DNA from: Heliocidaris erythrogramma
Taxonomy: Eukaryota; Echinodermata; Echinoidea; Camarodonta; Echinometridae
Assembly (NCBI GenBank): GCA_025617745.1
Contig: CM046853.1
Span: 33,364,625 to 33,428,624, forward strand
Direction: 5' to 3'
Length of the DNA: 64,000 bases
Shown here: positions 58,601 through 62,358 of the stretch, in pieces
Numbering within the stretch: the stretch's first letter is position 1
Layout: every line of letters begins with the position of its first letter
Made by a program: the position numbers and the translations under genes
The notes under the pieces: model-generated
The model's database searches: none
What the model was told of the DNA's origin: nothing
The model's input: only the letters and a program-made list of their open reading frames with translations

Positions 58601-61454
58601 AAAGATAGCATTACATGTTTTTCCTAAACATTTTCTCCATGCTTGGAATATATGTGATCAATAAAAGAAAAGTTCTAAGAACAATCATTAGCATATCATT
58701 ACAGGAGTGCTAAAAGGGTCTTTTCTTCTTAGCAAACCATATGCAGTATTTAGAATAGTGGGTTGAACTGAAGAAAAGCAAGTGTTTATACAACTTGAAA
58801 TCTGTTATGCTAGAGAATCTAAAGAAACTTCATTATGAGTCTATTTCCAAAATCAACCTTCCACTGCCTTCCTATATTTGGCTCCTATATTGACTAATTC
58901 CAATCCCTCCCGAAAGGTAAACAAAAGGGACAGGACATCAATGATTGGTGGATAAATTTAAGAGAAGGAATTTGAAAACAGGATAGATGACATGCCCTGC
59001 TTTCCGAGCAGCAGTGTGTAGGTGTGACGTATGGAGCGCAGCGCTTCAATCAAGGCTGGCGGATTTGTCGCGACTTAAGCGGACTGAAAAACGAGTCAAT
59101 GTTGGATAGCATTACATCGGGCTGGATTTGGTTGGTGGGCTAATTTTGCTGTCATCAGCGTAATGAGGGGAGGAGACTGAGAAGAAGACGTGTAAGCAGG
59201 AACGGGAGATAGAGGAGCTGATTGGAAGAGATGCGCATGTGTATTGAGAGAGTGTGAGAGAGAAAGAGGGAGAGAGGGAGAGAGGGAGAGGGGAAAGGAC
59301 GAGAGGATGGGGTGGGCGACTAGTGAATACTGAAAGAGACGAGGATATTAGTGAGCTATAGAGAGTAAGAGGGGAAATGCTGGGGAGGGTTGGGGGTAAT
59401 GGGAAAAAATAGAGACTGAGGAAGATATTGGAAAAAGATGAGCAAGTGAGTTAGATGGGGAGAAAGAGAGAAAGAGAGGAAGAGAGCAGAGACAAGGGGA
59501 ATGAGAGAAAGGTAAAGAAACAGAGAGGAAGAGATAGTGAAAGGGACAGAGAGGAAGAGTGAAAGGGACAGAGAGGAAGAAAGAGAGGAAGAAAGAAAGG
59601 GAGGTGGTGGGAGACTGAGATCAAGGAAGTGATTGGAAAAGATGTACACATGTATAATGAAGAGCAACAGAGAAGAAGAGAGAGAGATGAAAGAGAAAGA
59701 GAGTGAAAGAAAGAGAGGGAGAGAGTGAGTGTGTGTAGAAGGCAAATAAAAAGAGAGAGGGGGGGGGCAAAGAAATTGTGTGGCAGAGGGGAAAAGGAGA
59801 AAGACAAGACAGACAAAGAAAGCACAGAAAGAGAGCTAAGCAGAGAGCTGGAGAGGGACGGTGAGAGACAGAAGGTGACAGGAAGGAGAGAGAGAGAGAC
59901 ATATAGTTGTAGGAACACCAAATACACAAGAGGAAGATGACAGATGCGAGACAGGAATTAAACAACGGTAAATTAAAGTTAAACAGGGGATGTAAGAGAT
60001 GATAAACAGAGATAATGAAATTGAAGAAATAATAAACAAGACATCATCCAAATGAAAGATAGTTTATAAAGAGTAATGTTAGGAAAATTAGATGAACTGA
60101 AAGGAGTTTGAAGAAATCTGAGACACTGCAACAATTGCAATAGATCAAAGACAAATTTGCTTTCAGCCAATCAAATTGTCTGATTTCAGTAGCTTATAAC
60201 TGTCATTGTGACTTGTTATTGATAACAAGTTTTTTGAAACAGGGCCCAGGAGAGGAAAGACACGATACAGACAGCAAGAACATTCTTTCACAAAATGTTG
60301 AATGCACTACAAATTCAACTATGAAGTGTTTCAAAACGTCCGCATGCATGGAGGGTACTGATCTCCAAAATTGAATTCTGTTTCCTGATGCTTCATTCAC
60401 ATACAACACAGTATACTCCCTCAAAACAAACAAACAAAACAAAACAAAAACACAGCAGCAACATTAATTTTTTTTAGATGTGAATGAATAGCAACAAAGG
60501 CTATGAAACGTTCTTCTTTATTATCTGTGTGTTGTAAGATGCAGAAATGAAGTGCACTGCGCTTGTGTCATTTTATCTTGCCACAGTAGGATTTTTGAGG
60601 CAGTTTACACACATTATGCGTGAACGAGGCTTGGGAGCCTGGATTAAGAATGTCATAGTAGCTGGTCAGAATGAAAAATAAAGCAACATCAAAAACTACT
60701 TATAATGCTCTATGGAATACTAATGACAAAATGTATGTCTTCTGTCAAATTAGCCGAGGAAACTTGACACGTGATCAAATATCTTTATGGGTTCAATTTT
60801 TTTAGAATGGCTTCTGTGCTAATGGGAGACTCGGGTTAACAAGAGCATACTTACATTCTAATTTATCCTCTGGTTTGCCGCCCTCCAGCAACGACAAGTA
60901 GCAGACGATGTCCTTCATGTAGACGACCTGATTGGTGACATCGGGGTGTGCCAGCGACCCCCGCGAGGAGGTCAGCGCACCTAGGGATTCTGTGTCTTTG
61001 GCATTCTTTTTACTCTTACGCACCTTGGTAAAGAGCGCCGTCTTTTTCCGTCTGTTGTTTTCCATGGATTTGCCTGGAAAGATTTTAAGGGGAAATGCCG
61101 GGATATAGTAAGTCAGAAAGGTATAAGAAATTAGCATCAGATAAATATAGTTTTAATAGTTTGCTTACGACACAATTACTGAAAAATTTTGAAAAAAATT
61201 ATTAAATGTTTCAATGTAAAAAAACTGTGATTAAGTACCCCGATCCTAAACTTTAATTTGTAAACTTAGAAAACCAGTTAACCTCTGACCTTTTTTCACA
61301 TCTCCATGATCATTTGTGGTCTGTTCTACCCTGAGTGCATCGGTGCGCATGGAATGACTTGAAGGGGTTCCGTTGGAGGCATTTGACTTCTTGGATGAAC
61401 TCCGCGACTGGGTAGGGCTCCCTCTCGTGACGACCCCAGACTCCTGCCCATGAC
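9785..61454 (-). CDS. Type I diacylglycerol kinase (DGK beta/gamma-like), 5'-partial, 18 exons
   Basis: Lipid kinase that converts diacylglycerol plus ATP to phosphatidic acid at membranes, ending DAG/PKC signalling. The joined exons (61454-61290, 61073-60855, 54397-54348, 54001-53927, 53177-53058, 51995-51878, 50929-50841, 40461-40345, 37051-36953, 20096-19974, 18606-18458, 18023-17938, 17369-17280, 15631-15471, 13462-13307, 12462-12234, 11449-11268, 9916-9785) encode 785 residues plus a stop; all junctions are GT-AG and in phase. Visible-protein landmarks: EF-hand loops 134-145 and 179-190, C1a 217-266, C1b 282-330, FVNPKSGG at 404-411, GGDGT at 457-461, [10 protein letters not shown] at 484-493, then the accessory domain to about 740. 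The type I order (EF, EF, C1, C1, kinase) excludes DGK delta, epsilon, zeta and theta types. Blocks such as [11 protein letters not shown] and [16 protein letters not shown] look most like vertebrate DGKB, but orthology among alpha, beta and gamma needs a tree. The recoverin-homology N terminus and start codon must lie beyond 64000. Confidence 0.96.
9917..11267 (-). other. Intron 17
   Basis: Holds a palindromic repeat fragment (10083-10195) and the TTAA MITE at 10210-10544. The rest is unremarkable. Confidence 0.9.
10210..10544. mobile_element. TTAA-ended MITE, 335 bp, in intron 17
   Basis: Roughly 32-bp terminal inverted repeats starting TTAAAGGGAGTGGCAAGTCG on the left and its imperfect complement (GTCGCTCCCTTTAA) on the right, bounded by TTAA. 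More CpG-rich than its surroundings. Short reading frames inside are shadows. Confidence 0.8.
11268..11449 (-). CDS. DGK exon 17: accessory domain end
   Basis: Sixty residues with [30 protein letters not shown] and [23 protein letters not shown] and QIDGEPW are family signatures. Acceptor ttttgtag|CA completes a Ser codon; donor CACG|GTTAGT. Confidence 0.98.
11450..12233 (-). other. Intron 16
   Basis: Contains the MITE at 11526-11713. Nothing else seen. Confidence 0.9.
11526..11713. mobile_element. MITE with TACAGTGAAACCTG ends, copy 2
   Basis: Begins TACAGTGAAACCTGCTTTAG and ends GCAGGATTCACTGTA in the intron after exon 16. Same family as 49548-49748; a more diverged copy lies at about 4283-4370. 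Confidence 0.65.
12234..12462 (-). CDS. DGK exon 16: accessory domain with basic insert
   Basis: Seventy-six residues. Conserved start CDGVSLDL and [20 protein letters not shown], then a variable Lys/Arg-rich segment ([20 protein letters not shown]), then the FARQ helix start. Acceptor acacag|TGT, donor CAAT|GTAAGT. The basic segment has counterparts of varied sequence in other type I DGKs. Confidence 0.97.
12463..13306 (-). other. Intron 15
   Basis: Nearly half is copy 2 of the ~370-bp dispersed repeat. Confidence 0.9.
12885..13232. repeat. ~370-bp dispersed repeat, copy 2
   Basis: Same element and orientation, in the intron after exon 15. Its right end lies about 75 bp from the exon 15 donor at 13307. 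Shadow frames here come from the repeat and from antisense of the exon. Confidence 0.8.
13307..13462 (-). CDS. DGK exon 15: accessory domain
   Basis: Fifty-two residues including [20 protein letters not shown] and [15 protein letters not shown], nearly identical to vertebrate DGKB. Phase 0 at both ends. Acceptor tgtacag|GAT, donor CATG|GTGAGT. Confidence 0.98.
14852..15448. repeat. ~370-bp dispersed repeat, copy 3, with nested insertion
   Basis: Same element, split after CTCAAAGCAA by a 216-bp inverted-repeat insert (14902-15117) and resuming TTGGGAAAGGTTGG. Its right end is about 24 bp from the exon 14 donor at 15471. Confidence 0.8.
14902..15117. mobile_element. Nested MITE with TA ends, 216 bp
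   Basis: Left end TAGACCGCTTCTGTAATGTA, right end complementary (ATTACCGAAGCAGTCTA): terminal inverted repeats of about 30 bp with few mismatches. TA at both ends suggests a Tc1/mariner-type target. Because it interrupts another repeat, its boundaries and younger age are clear. Confidence 0.8.
15471..15631 (-). CDS. DGK exon 14: catalytic/accessory junction
   Basis: Fifty-three residues beginning [14 protein letters not shown] and ending [17 protein letters not shown]. The latter opens the DGK accessory domain. Acceptor tgaccag|GT, donor AGTG|GTAAGT. A dispersed ~370-bp repeat ends about 24 bp into the following intron. Confidence 0.98.
15632..17279 (-). other. Intron 13
   Basis: AT-rich with (TA)n at about 16606-16627. 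No gene or element recognised. Confidence 0.9.
17280..17369 (-). CDS. DGK exon 13: [10 protein letters not shown] motif
   Basis: Ninety-nucleotide exon encoding [20 protein letters not shown] and [19 protein letters not shown] is the strongest DGK catalytic signature. Acceptor tttctcag|AT, donor GGAG|GTAAGT. Nothing is altered at key positions. Confidence 0.98.
17370..17937 (-). other. Intron 12
   Basis: Two poly(G) runs (17636-17651, 17694-17709), otherwise nothing. Confidence 0.9.
17938..18023 (-). CDS. DGK exon 12: ATP-binding GGDGT motif
   Basis: Twenty-eight residues, [20 protein letters not shown] then [13 protein letters not shown] (457-461) is the nucleotide-binding glycine motif essential for DGK catalysis and is intact. 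Acceptor tattaag|GC has a poor pyrimidine tract; donor ATAG|GTAAGT. Confidence 0.97.
18024..18457 (-). other. Intron 11
   Basis: Plus strand is pyrimidine-rich (CTCTCTCTCTCTCCCTCCC near 18406-18430), so the transcript is GA-rich here, opposite to most tracts in the gene. No element seen. Confidence 0.9.
18458..18606 (-). CDS. DGK exon 11: start of catalytic domain
   Basis: Residues 392-440. Contains [20 protein letters not shown], the first conserved strand and glycine loop of the DAGKc fold, then [15 protein letters not shown]. Acceptor gatag|GTC is the last of three tandem copies of this splice region; donor CAGG|GTAGGC. Confidence 0.97.
18597..18765. repeat. 56-60-bp tandem repeat covering the exon 11 acceptor
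   Basis: TGACCTAT...AATCAAGAA and TCTGG(G/A)(G/T)TAAT recur at 18603, 18659 and 18719. The first unit holds the real acceptor (minus strand TAG|GTCACG); units 2 and 3 hold TAG|GTCAAA and TAG|GTCACA. Confidence 0.85.
18607..19973 (-). other. Intron 10
   Basis: Begins, at its 3' end, with the acceptor repeat (18603-18765). A poly(C) run at about 19541-19556. A possible 80-bp TTAA-ended sequence at about 19319-19396 is too weak to call. Confidence 0.85.
19974..20096 (-). CDS. DGK exon 10: variable linker before kinase domain
   Basis: Forty-one residues from [10 protein letters not shown] to MSIEGQGLQ. The Ser/Asp-rich centre is the variable region; GQGLQ leads into the kinase domain. RTDSMSI keeps the basic-x-x-Ser arrangement seen at this point in DGKB, a possible phosphosite. 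Acceptor tttgcag|GAG, donor ACAG|GTAAGG, phase 0 at both ends. Confidence 0.95.
20653..21067. mobile_element. TTAA-ended MITE, 415 bp
   Basis: Begins TTAACCCCTTTCAGGAC and ends GTCGAAAGGGTTAA, giving inverted ends of about 12 bp. Lies in the large intron, about 560 bp past the exon 10 acceptor side. The interior is AT-rich and non-coding. Confidence 0.6.
22061..22277. repeat. G-rich minisatellite, ~8 units
   Basis: Units of about 27-32 bp, GTGGAGGGGTGGGTGAAAAA with GGC(G/A)TG, in the large intron; G-rich on the non-template side of other annotation but C-rich in the DGK transcript. A short (CAGG)n tract lies at 21867-21890. Pro/His-rich frames here are artefacts. Confidence 0.9.
23988..24314. 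mobile_element. Large palindromic foldback element, 327 bp
   Basis: Two ~125-bp arms read TAGTCTAGTTCTGGACTC... inward and are near-perfect inverted copies, separated by a ~75-bp centre. Flanked by the direct repeat CTGCAATAG (23979-23987 and 24315-24323). The arms end in a shared AGCGTGGAGCAATTGCACTG block. A 9-bp duplication would fit a Mutator-like origin; 7 bp is equally readable if one more base belongs to each arm. Non-autonomous. Confidence 0.85.
25539..25936. mobile_element. Foldback element, ~398 bp
   Basis: Ends ATAGAGTACCGAAGTG and CACTTCGGTACTCTAT are inverted repeats next to GATGACGTCA, and similarity continues inward on both sides. At the centre GGCCTGGTTCT and AGAACCAGGCC form a hairpin, so the whole unit is one long imperfect palindrome. 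TA at the ends suggests Tc1/mariner-type targeting; no coding capacity. Confidence 0.8.
26990..27365. repeat. GA-rich satellite with higher-order unit
   Basis: A block AGACAGATAAGAGAGATA recurs at 27034, 27123, 27208 and 27279 (spacing 89, 85, 71), embedded in GAGAAA runs. The poly-Ser/Leu frames on the minus strand are artefacts of it. Confidence 0.9.
29750..29896 (-). CDS. Candidate alternative first coding exon of the DGK gene
   Basis: Open from an ATG at 29894-29896, 49 codons ending TGTCTTGTCCAAAGAGAT followed by a strong donor GAT|GTAAGT. It ends in phase 0, matching exon 10, so splicing would give 49 new residues (starting [15 protein letters not shown], ending LVQRD) joined to ERRSTL and a kinase-only form of about 484 residues lacking EF hands and C1 domains. 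The frame is open upstream only to a TAA at about 29930, and no good acceptor precedes it, which favours a first exon over a cassette. No homology is recognised for the 49 residues. Confidence 0.4.
30019..30075 (-). CDS. Possible 18-codon upstream ORF
   Basis: Between the TATA box and the candidate exon the minus strand has ATG with G at -3 and G at +4, reading [18 protein letters not shown] then TGA. If the internal promoter is used this would be the first ORF on the transcript and could dampen translation of the short kinase form. Confidence 0.2.
   Translation of the reverse strand: MDLIVMAISNEHSLQQRN
30131..30140 (-). promoter_or_regulatory. TATA box of candidate internal promoter
   Basis: Minus strand reads GTATAAAAGG, a consensus TATA box, about 235 bp upstream of the ATG of the candidate alternative exon. 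Transcription would start near 30100-30110. No other core element is clear. The surrounding 29.9-31.1 kb is largely free of repeats, unlike the rest of this intron. Confidence 0.35.
32451..32813. mobile_element. MITE with AAGCCCGGCGCAC ends, 363 bp
   Basis: Left end AAGCCCGGCGCACACTGCAC, right end GTGTGCGCCGGGCTT; further inward, ATCTGACTATGATGCGATTTT faces AAAATCTGGTCGCAGTCGGAT. The 98-codon reading frame inside is not a recognised protein. A decayed relative lies at about 44150-44552. Confidence 0.8.
33022..33101. mobile_element. 80-bp TTAA...TTAA repeat, copy 2
   Basis: TTAACCCATTGTCTATGAG ... CCAACGGTTAA, with the shared core TTGGTCCCTGTATTTAA. Same orientation as copy 1. Confidence 0.65.
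35569..35726. mobile_element. hAT-like MITE, 158 bp, 8-bp target duplication
   Basis: Termini CAAGGCCGTACGCAG and CTGCGTACGGCCTTG are perfect 15-bp inverted repeats. AATGTCAC flanks both sides (35561-35568 and 35727-35734), the 8-bp duplication typical of hAT elements. The interior carries G and C runs. Confidence 0.88.
36606..36700. repeat. GA microsatellite
   Basis: GAGAGAGAAAGAGAG runs, purine-rich on the plus strand, 250 bp downstream of exon 9. Similar tracts: 1-14, 6260-6336 and 47636-47720. Confidence 0.9.
36953..37051 (-). CDS. DGK exon 9: C1b end and DHILPP linker
   Basis: Thirty-three residues, [20 protein letters not shown] then [13 protein letters not shown]. Completes C1b at C330 and contains the near-invariant DHILPP motif that precedes the kinase domain. 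Acceptor aatacag|CTC follows a CT-rich tract; donor TCTG|GTGAGT. Followed by the largest intron in the window. Confidence 0.97.
37383..37570. repeat. Foldback repeat family A with partial third arm
   Basis: A full inverted-repeat copy (37383-37521) followed at once by another partial arm pair ending CATGAAATGCTCCCGG, as if one element was partly duplicated. Confidence 0.75.
37874..37912. repeat. (ATTC)n microsatellite
   Basis: Nine or so ATTC units followed by ATAATGG. Simple repeat in the intron between exons 8 and 9. Confidence 0.95.
39213..39354. repeat. Foldback repeat family A, inverted core
   Basis: GGGGAGCGTTTCATCAAGCG ... GATGAAACGCTCCCC. The core (AAGCTACTGAAATCCTTGCA) is in the opposite orientation to the 4.4-kb copy. 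Confidence 0.8.
39564..39714. repeat. Foldback repeat family B
   Basis: GGGCCCTGTTTCATAAAACT ... AACAAGTTTCATGAAACGGGG. Only about 210 bp from the family A copy at 39213-39354, with a hybrid fragment at 39080-39182. Confidence 0.8.
40345..40461 (-). CDS. DGK exon 8: C1b, first part
   Basis: Thirty-nine residues containing [20 protein letters not shown] and [10 protein letters not shown]. Matches the second, atypical DGK C1 domain (H-x10-C-x2-C-x14-C-x2-C). Acceptor ttaacag|ATC, donor AACG|GTAAGA. The intron after exon 7 is 10.4 kb. Confidence 0.97.
42961..43039. mobile_element. 80-bp TTAA...TTTA repeat, copy 3
   Basis: TTAACCCATAGACTATGCG ... CAACGGTTTA. The right terminal TTAA has decayed to TTTA. 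Core CGTGTATTAAGCCTATG. Confidence 0.6.
44150..44552. mobile_element. Decayed relative of the 32.45-kb MITE
   Basis: Shares CACTGCACAC, TGCGATCCGATTTTGG and ATGATCGAGGTTCTGAATAGT with the element at 32451-32813, and ends GTGTGCGGTGGGCTTAA. Ends are eroded. Confidence 0.6.
47068..47238. mobile_element. hAT-like MITE with CAGTGGCGGATCCAGG ends
   Basis: Left end CAGTGGCGGATCCAGG, right end CCTGGAGCCGCCCCTG. Flanks TTTGTTAC and TTTATTAA could be a mutated 8-bp duplication. Ends of this kind are common in marine invertebrate genomes (established knowledge). Confidence 0.65.
49548..49748. mobile_element. MITE with TACAGTGAAACCTGTC ends, copy 1
   Basis: TACAGTGAAACCTGTCTATA on the left and TATACAGGTGGTTGCTAAAA then CAGGTTTGACTGTA on the right; internal GACCAC / GTGGTC units repeat as inverted motifs. 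TA termini. Confidence 0.7.
50841..50929 (-). CDS. DGK exon 7: C-terminal part of C1a
   Basis: Twenty-nine residues, [20 protein letters not shown] then YVKSKRTTN. Completes C1a (C-x2-C-x4-H-x2-C-x7-C, ending C266). Acceptor atcacag|TC completes a Phe codon; donor AAAC|GTGAGT. YVKSKR is the usual linker to C1b in this subfamily. Confidence 0.97.
50930..51877 (-). other. Intron 6
   Basis: Donor-proximal end is the 44-bp tandem array, then the SINE; a poly(C) run at 51127-51145 and C/G-rich stretches to 51370. Confidence 0.9.
51470..51681 (-). mobile_element. tRNA-derived SINE head
   Basis: On the minus strand, GTCGAGGTGTTG opens a tRNA-like head with a polymerase III A box TGGTCTAGTGG (51659-51669) and a B box GTTCAAGTCCC (51613-51623) at normal spacing, then an unrelated tail (TTAAATGCTTTCAGCCCC). 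The 5' end lies exactly at the start of the 44-bp tandem array. The 3' limit is uncertain. Confidence 0.75.
51682..51895. repeat. 44-bp tandem repeat covering the exon 6 donor site
   Basis: Units start at 51682, 51726, 51770, 51814 and 51858, all 44 bp except the last, which runs into exon 6. Unit sequence on the plus strand resembles ATAAGGTCGTAAGTACTTAC followed by ATGTACACGATAGACCTTAG. Each unit carries the last bases of exon 6 and the donor. GTAAGTACTTAC within the unit is a perfect 12-bp palindrome. Confidence 0.95.
51878..51995 (-). CDS. DGK exon 6: N-terminal part of C1a zinc finger
   Basis: Encodes [20 protein letters not shown] and [19 protein letters not shown]. It supplies His217 and the first zinc-binding Cys residues with canonical H-x12-C-x2-C-x13-C spacing. 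Acceptor tgtacag|AAT. Donor ACAT|GTAAGTAC lies in the last unit of a 44-bp tandem repeat, so near-identical donor sequences follow at 51834 (GC type), 51790, 51746 and 51702. Confidence 0.97.
51996..53057 (-). other. Intron 5
   Basis: Poly(G) at 52635-52660 and (TA)n at about 52892-52917. Nothing else recognised. Confidence 0.9.
52635..52660. repeat. Longest poly(G) run, 26 bases
   Basis: Uninterrupted G run in intron 5. Others of 14 or more: 17636-17651, 17694-17709, 28159-28175, 38330-38348; poly(C) at 51127-51145 and 56650-56667. Confidence 0.95.
53058..53177 (-). CDS. DGK exon 5: second EF hand
   Basis: Forty residues starting [22 protein letters not shown] loop 2 is canonical (D179, D181, D183, G184, V186, E190), so both hands should bind Ca2+. 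The tail [16 protein letters not shown] is a family signature. Acceptor caaacag|ATC sits directly downstream, on the sense strand, of a CT microsatellite. Donor ATCA|GTAAGT. Confidence 0.97.
53178..53271. repeat. GA/CT microsatellite fused to the exon 5 acceptor
   Basis: Plus strand GAGAGAGAGAGAGGGGGGGA...; in the sense transcript a ~90-nt CU tract that ends in CCAAACAG just before exon 5, so it acts as or extends the pyrimidine tract. Confidence 0.9.
53178..53926 (-). other. Intron 4
   Basis: CT/GA microsatellite at the acceptor, poly(C) at 53880-53891 next to the donor. Confidence 0.9.
53927..54001 (-). CDS. DGK exon 4: linker between EF hands
   Basis: Twenty-five residues, [20 protein letters not shown] and TELRP, forming the helix after EF loop 1 and the start of EF2. 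Closely resembles vertebrate DGKB. Acceptor gtttgcag|GAG, donor ACCA|GTAAGT, phase 0 at both ends. Confidence 0.97.
54002..54347 (-). other. Intron 3
   Basis: Contains the palindromic repeat at 54048-54130; otherwise nothing. Confidence 0.9.
54048..54130. repeat. Palindromic GAGAGCCAGAAGGGTGTTAAC-type repeat, best copy
   Basis: TTGAGAGCCAGAAGGGTGTT and AACGCCCTTCTTGCTCTCAA form inverted arms around a short spacer, 46 bp from exon 4 on its upstream side in the transcript. Confidence 0.65.
54348..54397 (-). CDS. DGK exon 3: first EF-hand loop (50-nt micro-exon)
   Basis: Encodes [16 protein letters not shown], the entering helix end and most of the first EF-hand loop. Loop ligand positions D134, D136, N138, G139, I140 and E145 are all intact; the last (E) comes from the next exon. 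Acceptor tatacacag|TT, donor CAGT|GTAAGT. Too short to appear as an ORF, but the family match and both splice phases are unambiguous. Confidence 0.97.
54895..55109. mobile_element. Tc1-like MITE, copy 1
   Basis: CCAGCCCTGGAAAAAAATTA ... TAATATTTTCCAGGGCTGTA. AGCCCTGGAAAAAATTATTAGACCA-type ends are typical of Tc1-family elements. About 95 percent like copy 2, judged by eye. Confidence 0.8.
56003..56218. mobile_element. Tc1-like MITE, copy 2
   Basis: TACAGCCCTGGAAAAAATTA ... TTTTTTCCTTGGCTGTA, with TA at both ends. Direct orientation to copy 1, about 1.1 kb apart in intron 2. Confidence 0.8.
56320..56460. repeat. Foldback repeat family A
   Basis: GGGAAGCGTTTAATCAGGCA ... GATGAAACGCTCCCC, arms of about 45 bp around the shared core. 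Confidence 0.8.
57547..58224 (+). pseudogene. Non-LTR retrotransposon reverse transcriptase relic
   Basis: Two fragments in the same frame. The first, 57547-57603, reads [14 protein letters not shown], the RT motif before the catalytic box. The second, 58117-58224, reads [17 protein letters not shown] then [10 protein letters not shown], corresponding to the (Y/F)ADD box and the WF..N motif. ADD is changed to NAD, a stop separates the parts, and about 510 bp of unrelated sequence lies between them where about 100 is usual. Dead element on the strand opposite the gene; clade not determinable. Confidence 0.6.
59236..59930. repeat. Long GA-rich tract in intron 2
   Basis: About 700 bp of GAGAGA/GGAAGA/GACAGAG sequence with irregular units. 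It yields the several Ser/Leu/Pro-rich shadow frames on the minus strand. Confidence 0.9.
60855..61073 (-). CDS. DGK exon 2: basic linker and entry to EF-hand region
   Basis: Visible residues 56-127. The first half is basic ([19 protein letters not shown]). The end, [20 protein letters not shown], matches the conserved lead-in to the EF-hand pair of DGK beta/gamma. Acceptor ctttccag|GC; donor GAAT|GTAAGT, giving the split Phe codon that starts the helix of the first EF hand. An internal ATG at 61065-61067 could begin a shorter product, but no promoter is evident. Confidence 0.95.
61290..61454 (-). CDS. DGK exon 1 of window: Ser-rich linker
   Basis: Encodes visible residues 1-54, a low-complexity Ser/Thr/Lys stretch ([16 protein letters not shown]). 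It corresponds to the variable linker between the recoverin-homology region and the EF hands. The acceptor is ctcccag|GT and the exon starts with the last two bases of a split codon, so another coding exon lies upstream. The donor G|GTCAGA is weak, but the phase with the next exon is exact. The sequence is not conserved enough to confirm by family alone; the call rests on phase, on the open frame and on position. Confidence 0.8.
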
Positions 61455-61636
61455 CTGGGAGAAAACGGCAAAATTTGATAAATTTAAACGTAATGTCAAT
61501 TGAAATCAAAATGGAAGATGGCTGAATCACTTGTGTGCTCCAACAAATCAATCAAAATTGAAATTACACACAAAATAGAGAGAAGGCATTGCAATATGAA
61601 AATCAACAATTCCAGATCTATGCGGCTTCCATTTCT

Positions 61637-61721
61637 TTAAACCTAGTTTTTGCTGATGGAAGCAGGTGGTCCCTGCATTTAAGCCTATGGAAATGAGAGA
61701 ATTCAGTAATCACAGGTTTAA
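61637..61721. mobile_element. 80-bp TTAA...TTAA repeat, copy 4
   Basis: TTAAACCTAG ... CACAGGTTTAA with core GGTGGTCCCTGCATTTAAGCC, between the right window edge and the first visible exon. Confidence 0.55.
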
Positions 61722-61942
61722 CATTAAAAAAAGTGGTTTGGAGGGACTATGTAATTTATCGATCTCAAACTGTATGGAGGGTAGCGGCTAACAGAAATCC
61801 TGATAATAAACCCTGTACTGAATGCAACAATGTGACATGGGATCCTTCTTTCCAATGTTATAATCTGCATTCTGCATATTTGGATCATTCTATTTAAATG
61901 TAGTTCAACCGGACACAACCAGATACAACCATATACAAGAAG

Positions 61943-62358
61943 AGAATTAAGCATATTCATCAAATGTACAGTAAAATCACACTCTCCCTGTATACCATAT
62001 TACAAACTCTGTCACTATTCTAACCCTCAACGGTTATAATTAGTTCATGCCATACGGAGGGTTTGTCTGCTTTTTTCAAAATTTTGTACACTCCATCTCT
62101 TCTGCATCGGCCCCTGGAAGCCAAGAGATGACGTTTAAAGGGTTAAAGGACAAGGAGAGAATTAAGTATATTCATCAAATGTACAGTAAAATCACATTCT
62201 CTCTGTATACCATATTACAAGCTCCGTCACTACTCTAAACCTCAATGGTTATAATTAGTTCACGGCATATACCGAGGGTGTGTCTACTTTTTTTCAATCT
62301 CCATCTCTTCTGCATCGGCCCCTAGCTGTAAGCCAAGAGCTGACGTTTAAAGGGTTAA
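61943..62358. repeat. Tandem duplication, period 215 bp
   Basis: GAATTAAGCATATTCATCAA... at 61943 is repeated from 62158, both ending TGACGTTTAAAGGGTTAAA. Copies differ by scattered substitutions and small indels. Confidence 0.85.

Larger units (their letters stand above)
54398..60854 (-). other. Intron 2, 6.5 kb
   Basis: Tc1-like MITE pair, family A foldback, poly(C), the RT relic, a GC-richer unique block at about 58985-59230, the GA tract and a family B half copy. An 18-bp direct repeat (GGAGAAAATAAGGTGAGG) lies just upstream of the exon 3 acceptor at 54420-54457. Confidence 0.9.

Noticed and set aside
59356-60051. Long Ser/Leu/Pro-rich frames, up to 158 codons
   Set aside because: Translations of the GA-rich tract; the pattern is low complexity in all frames.
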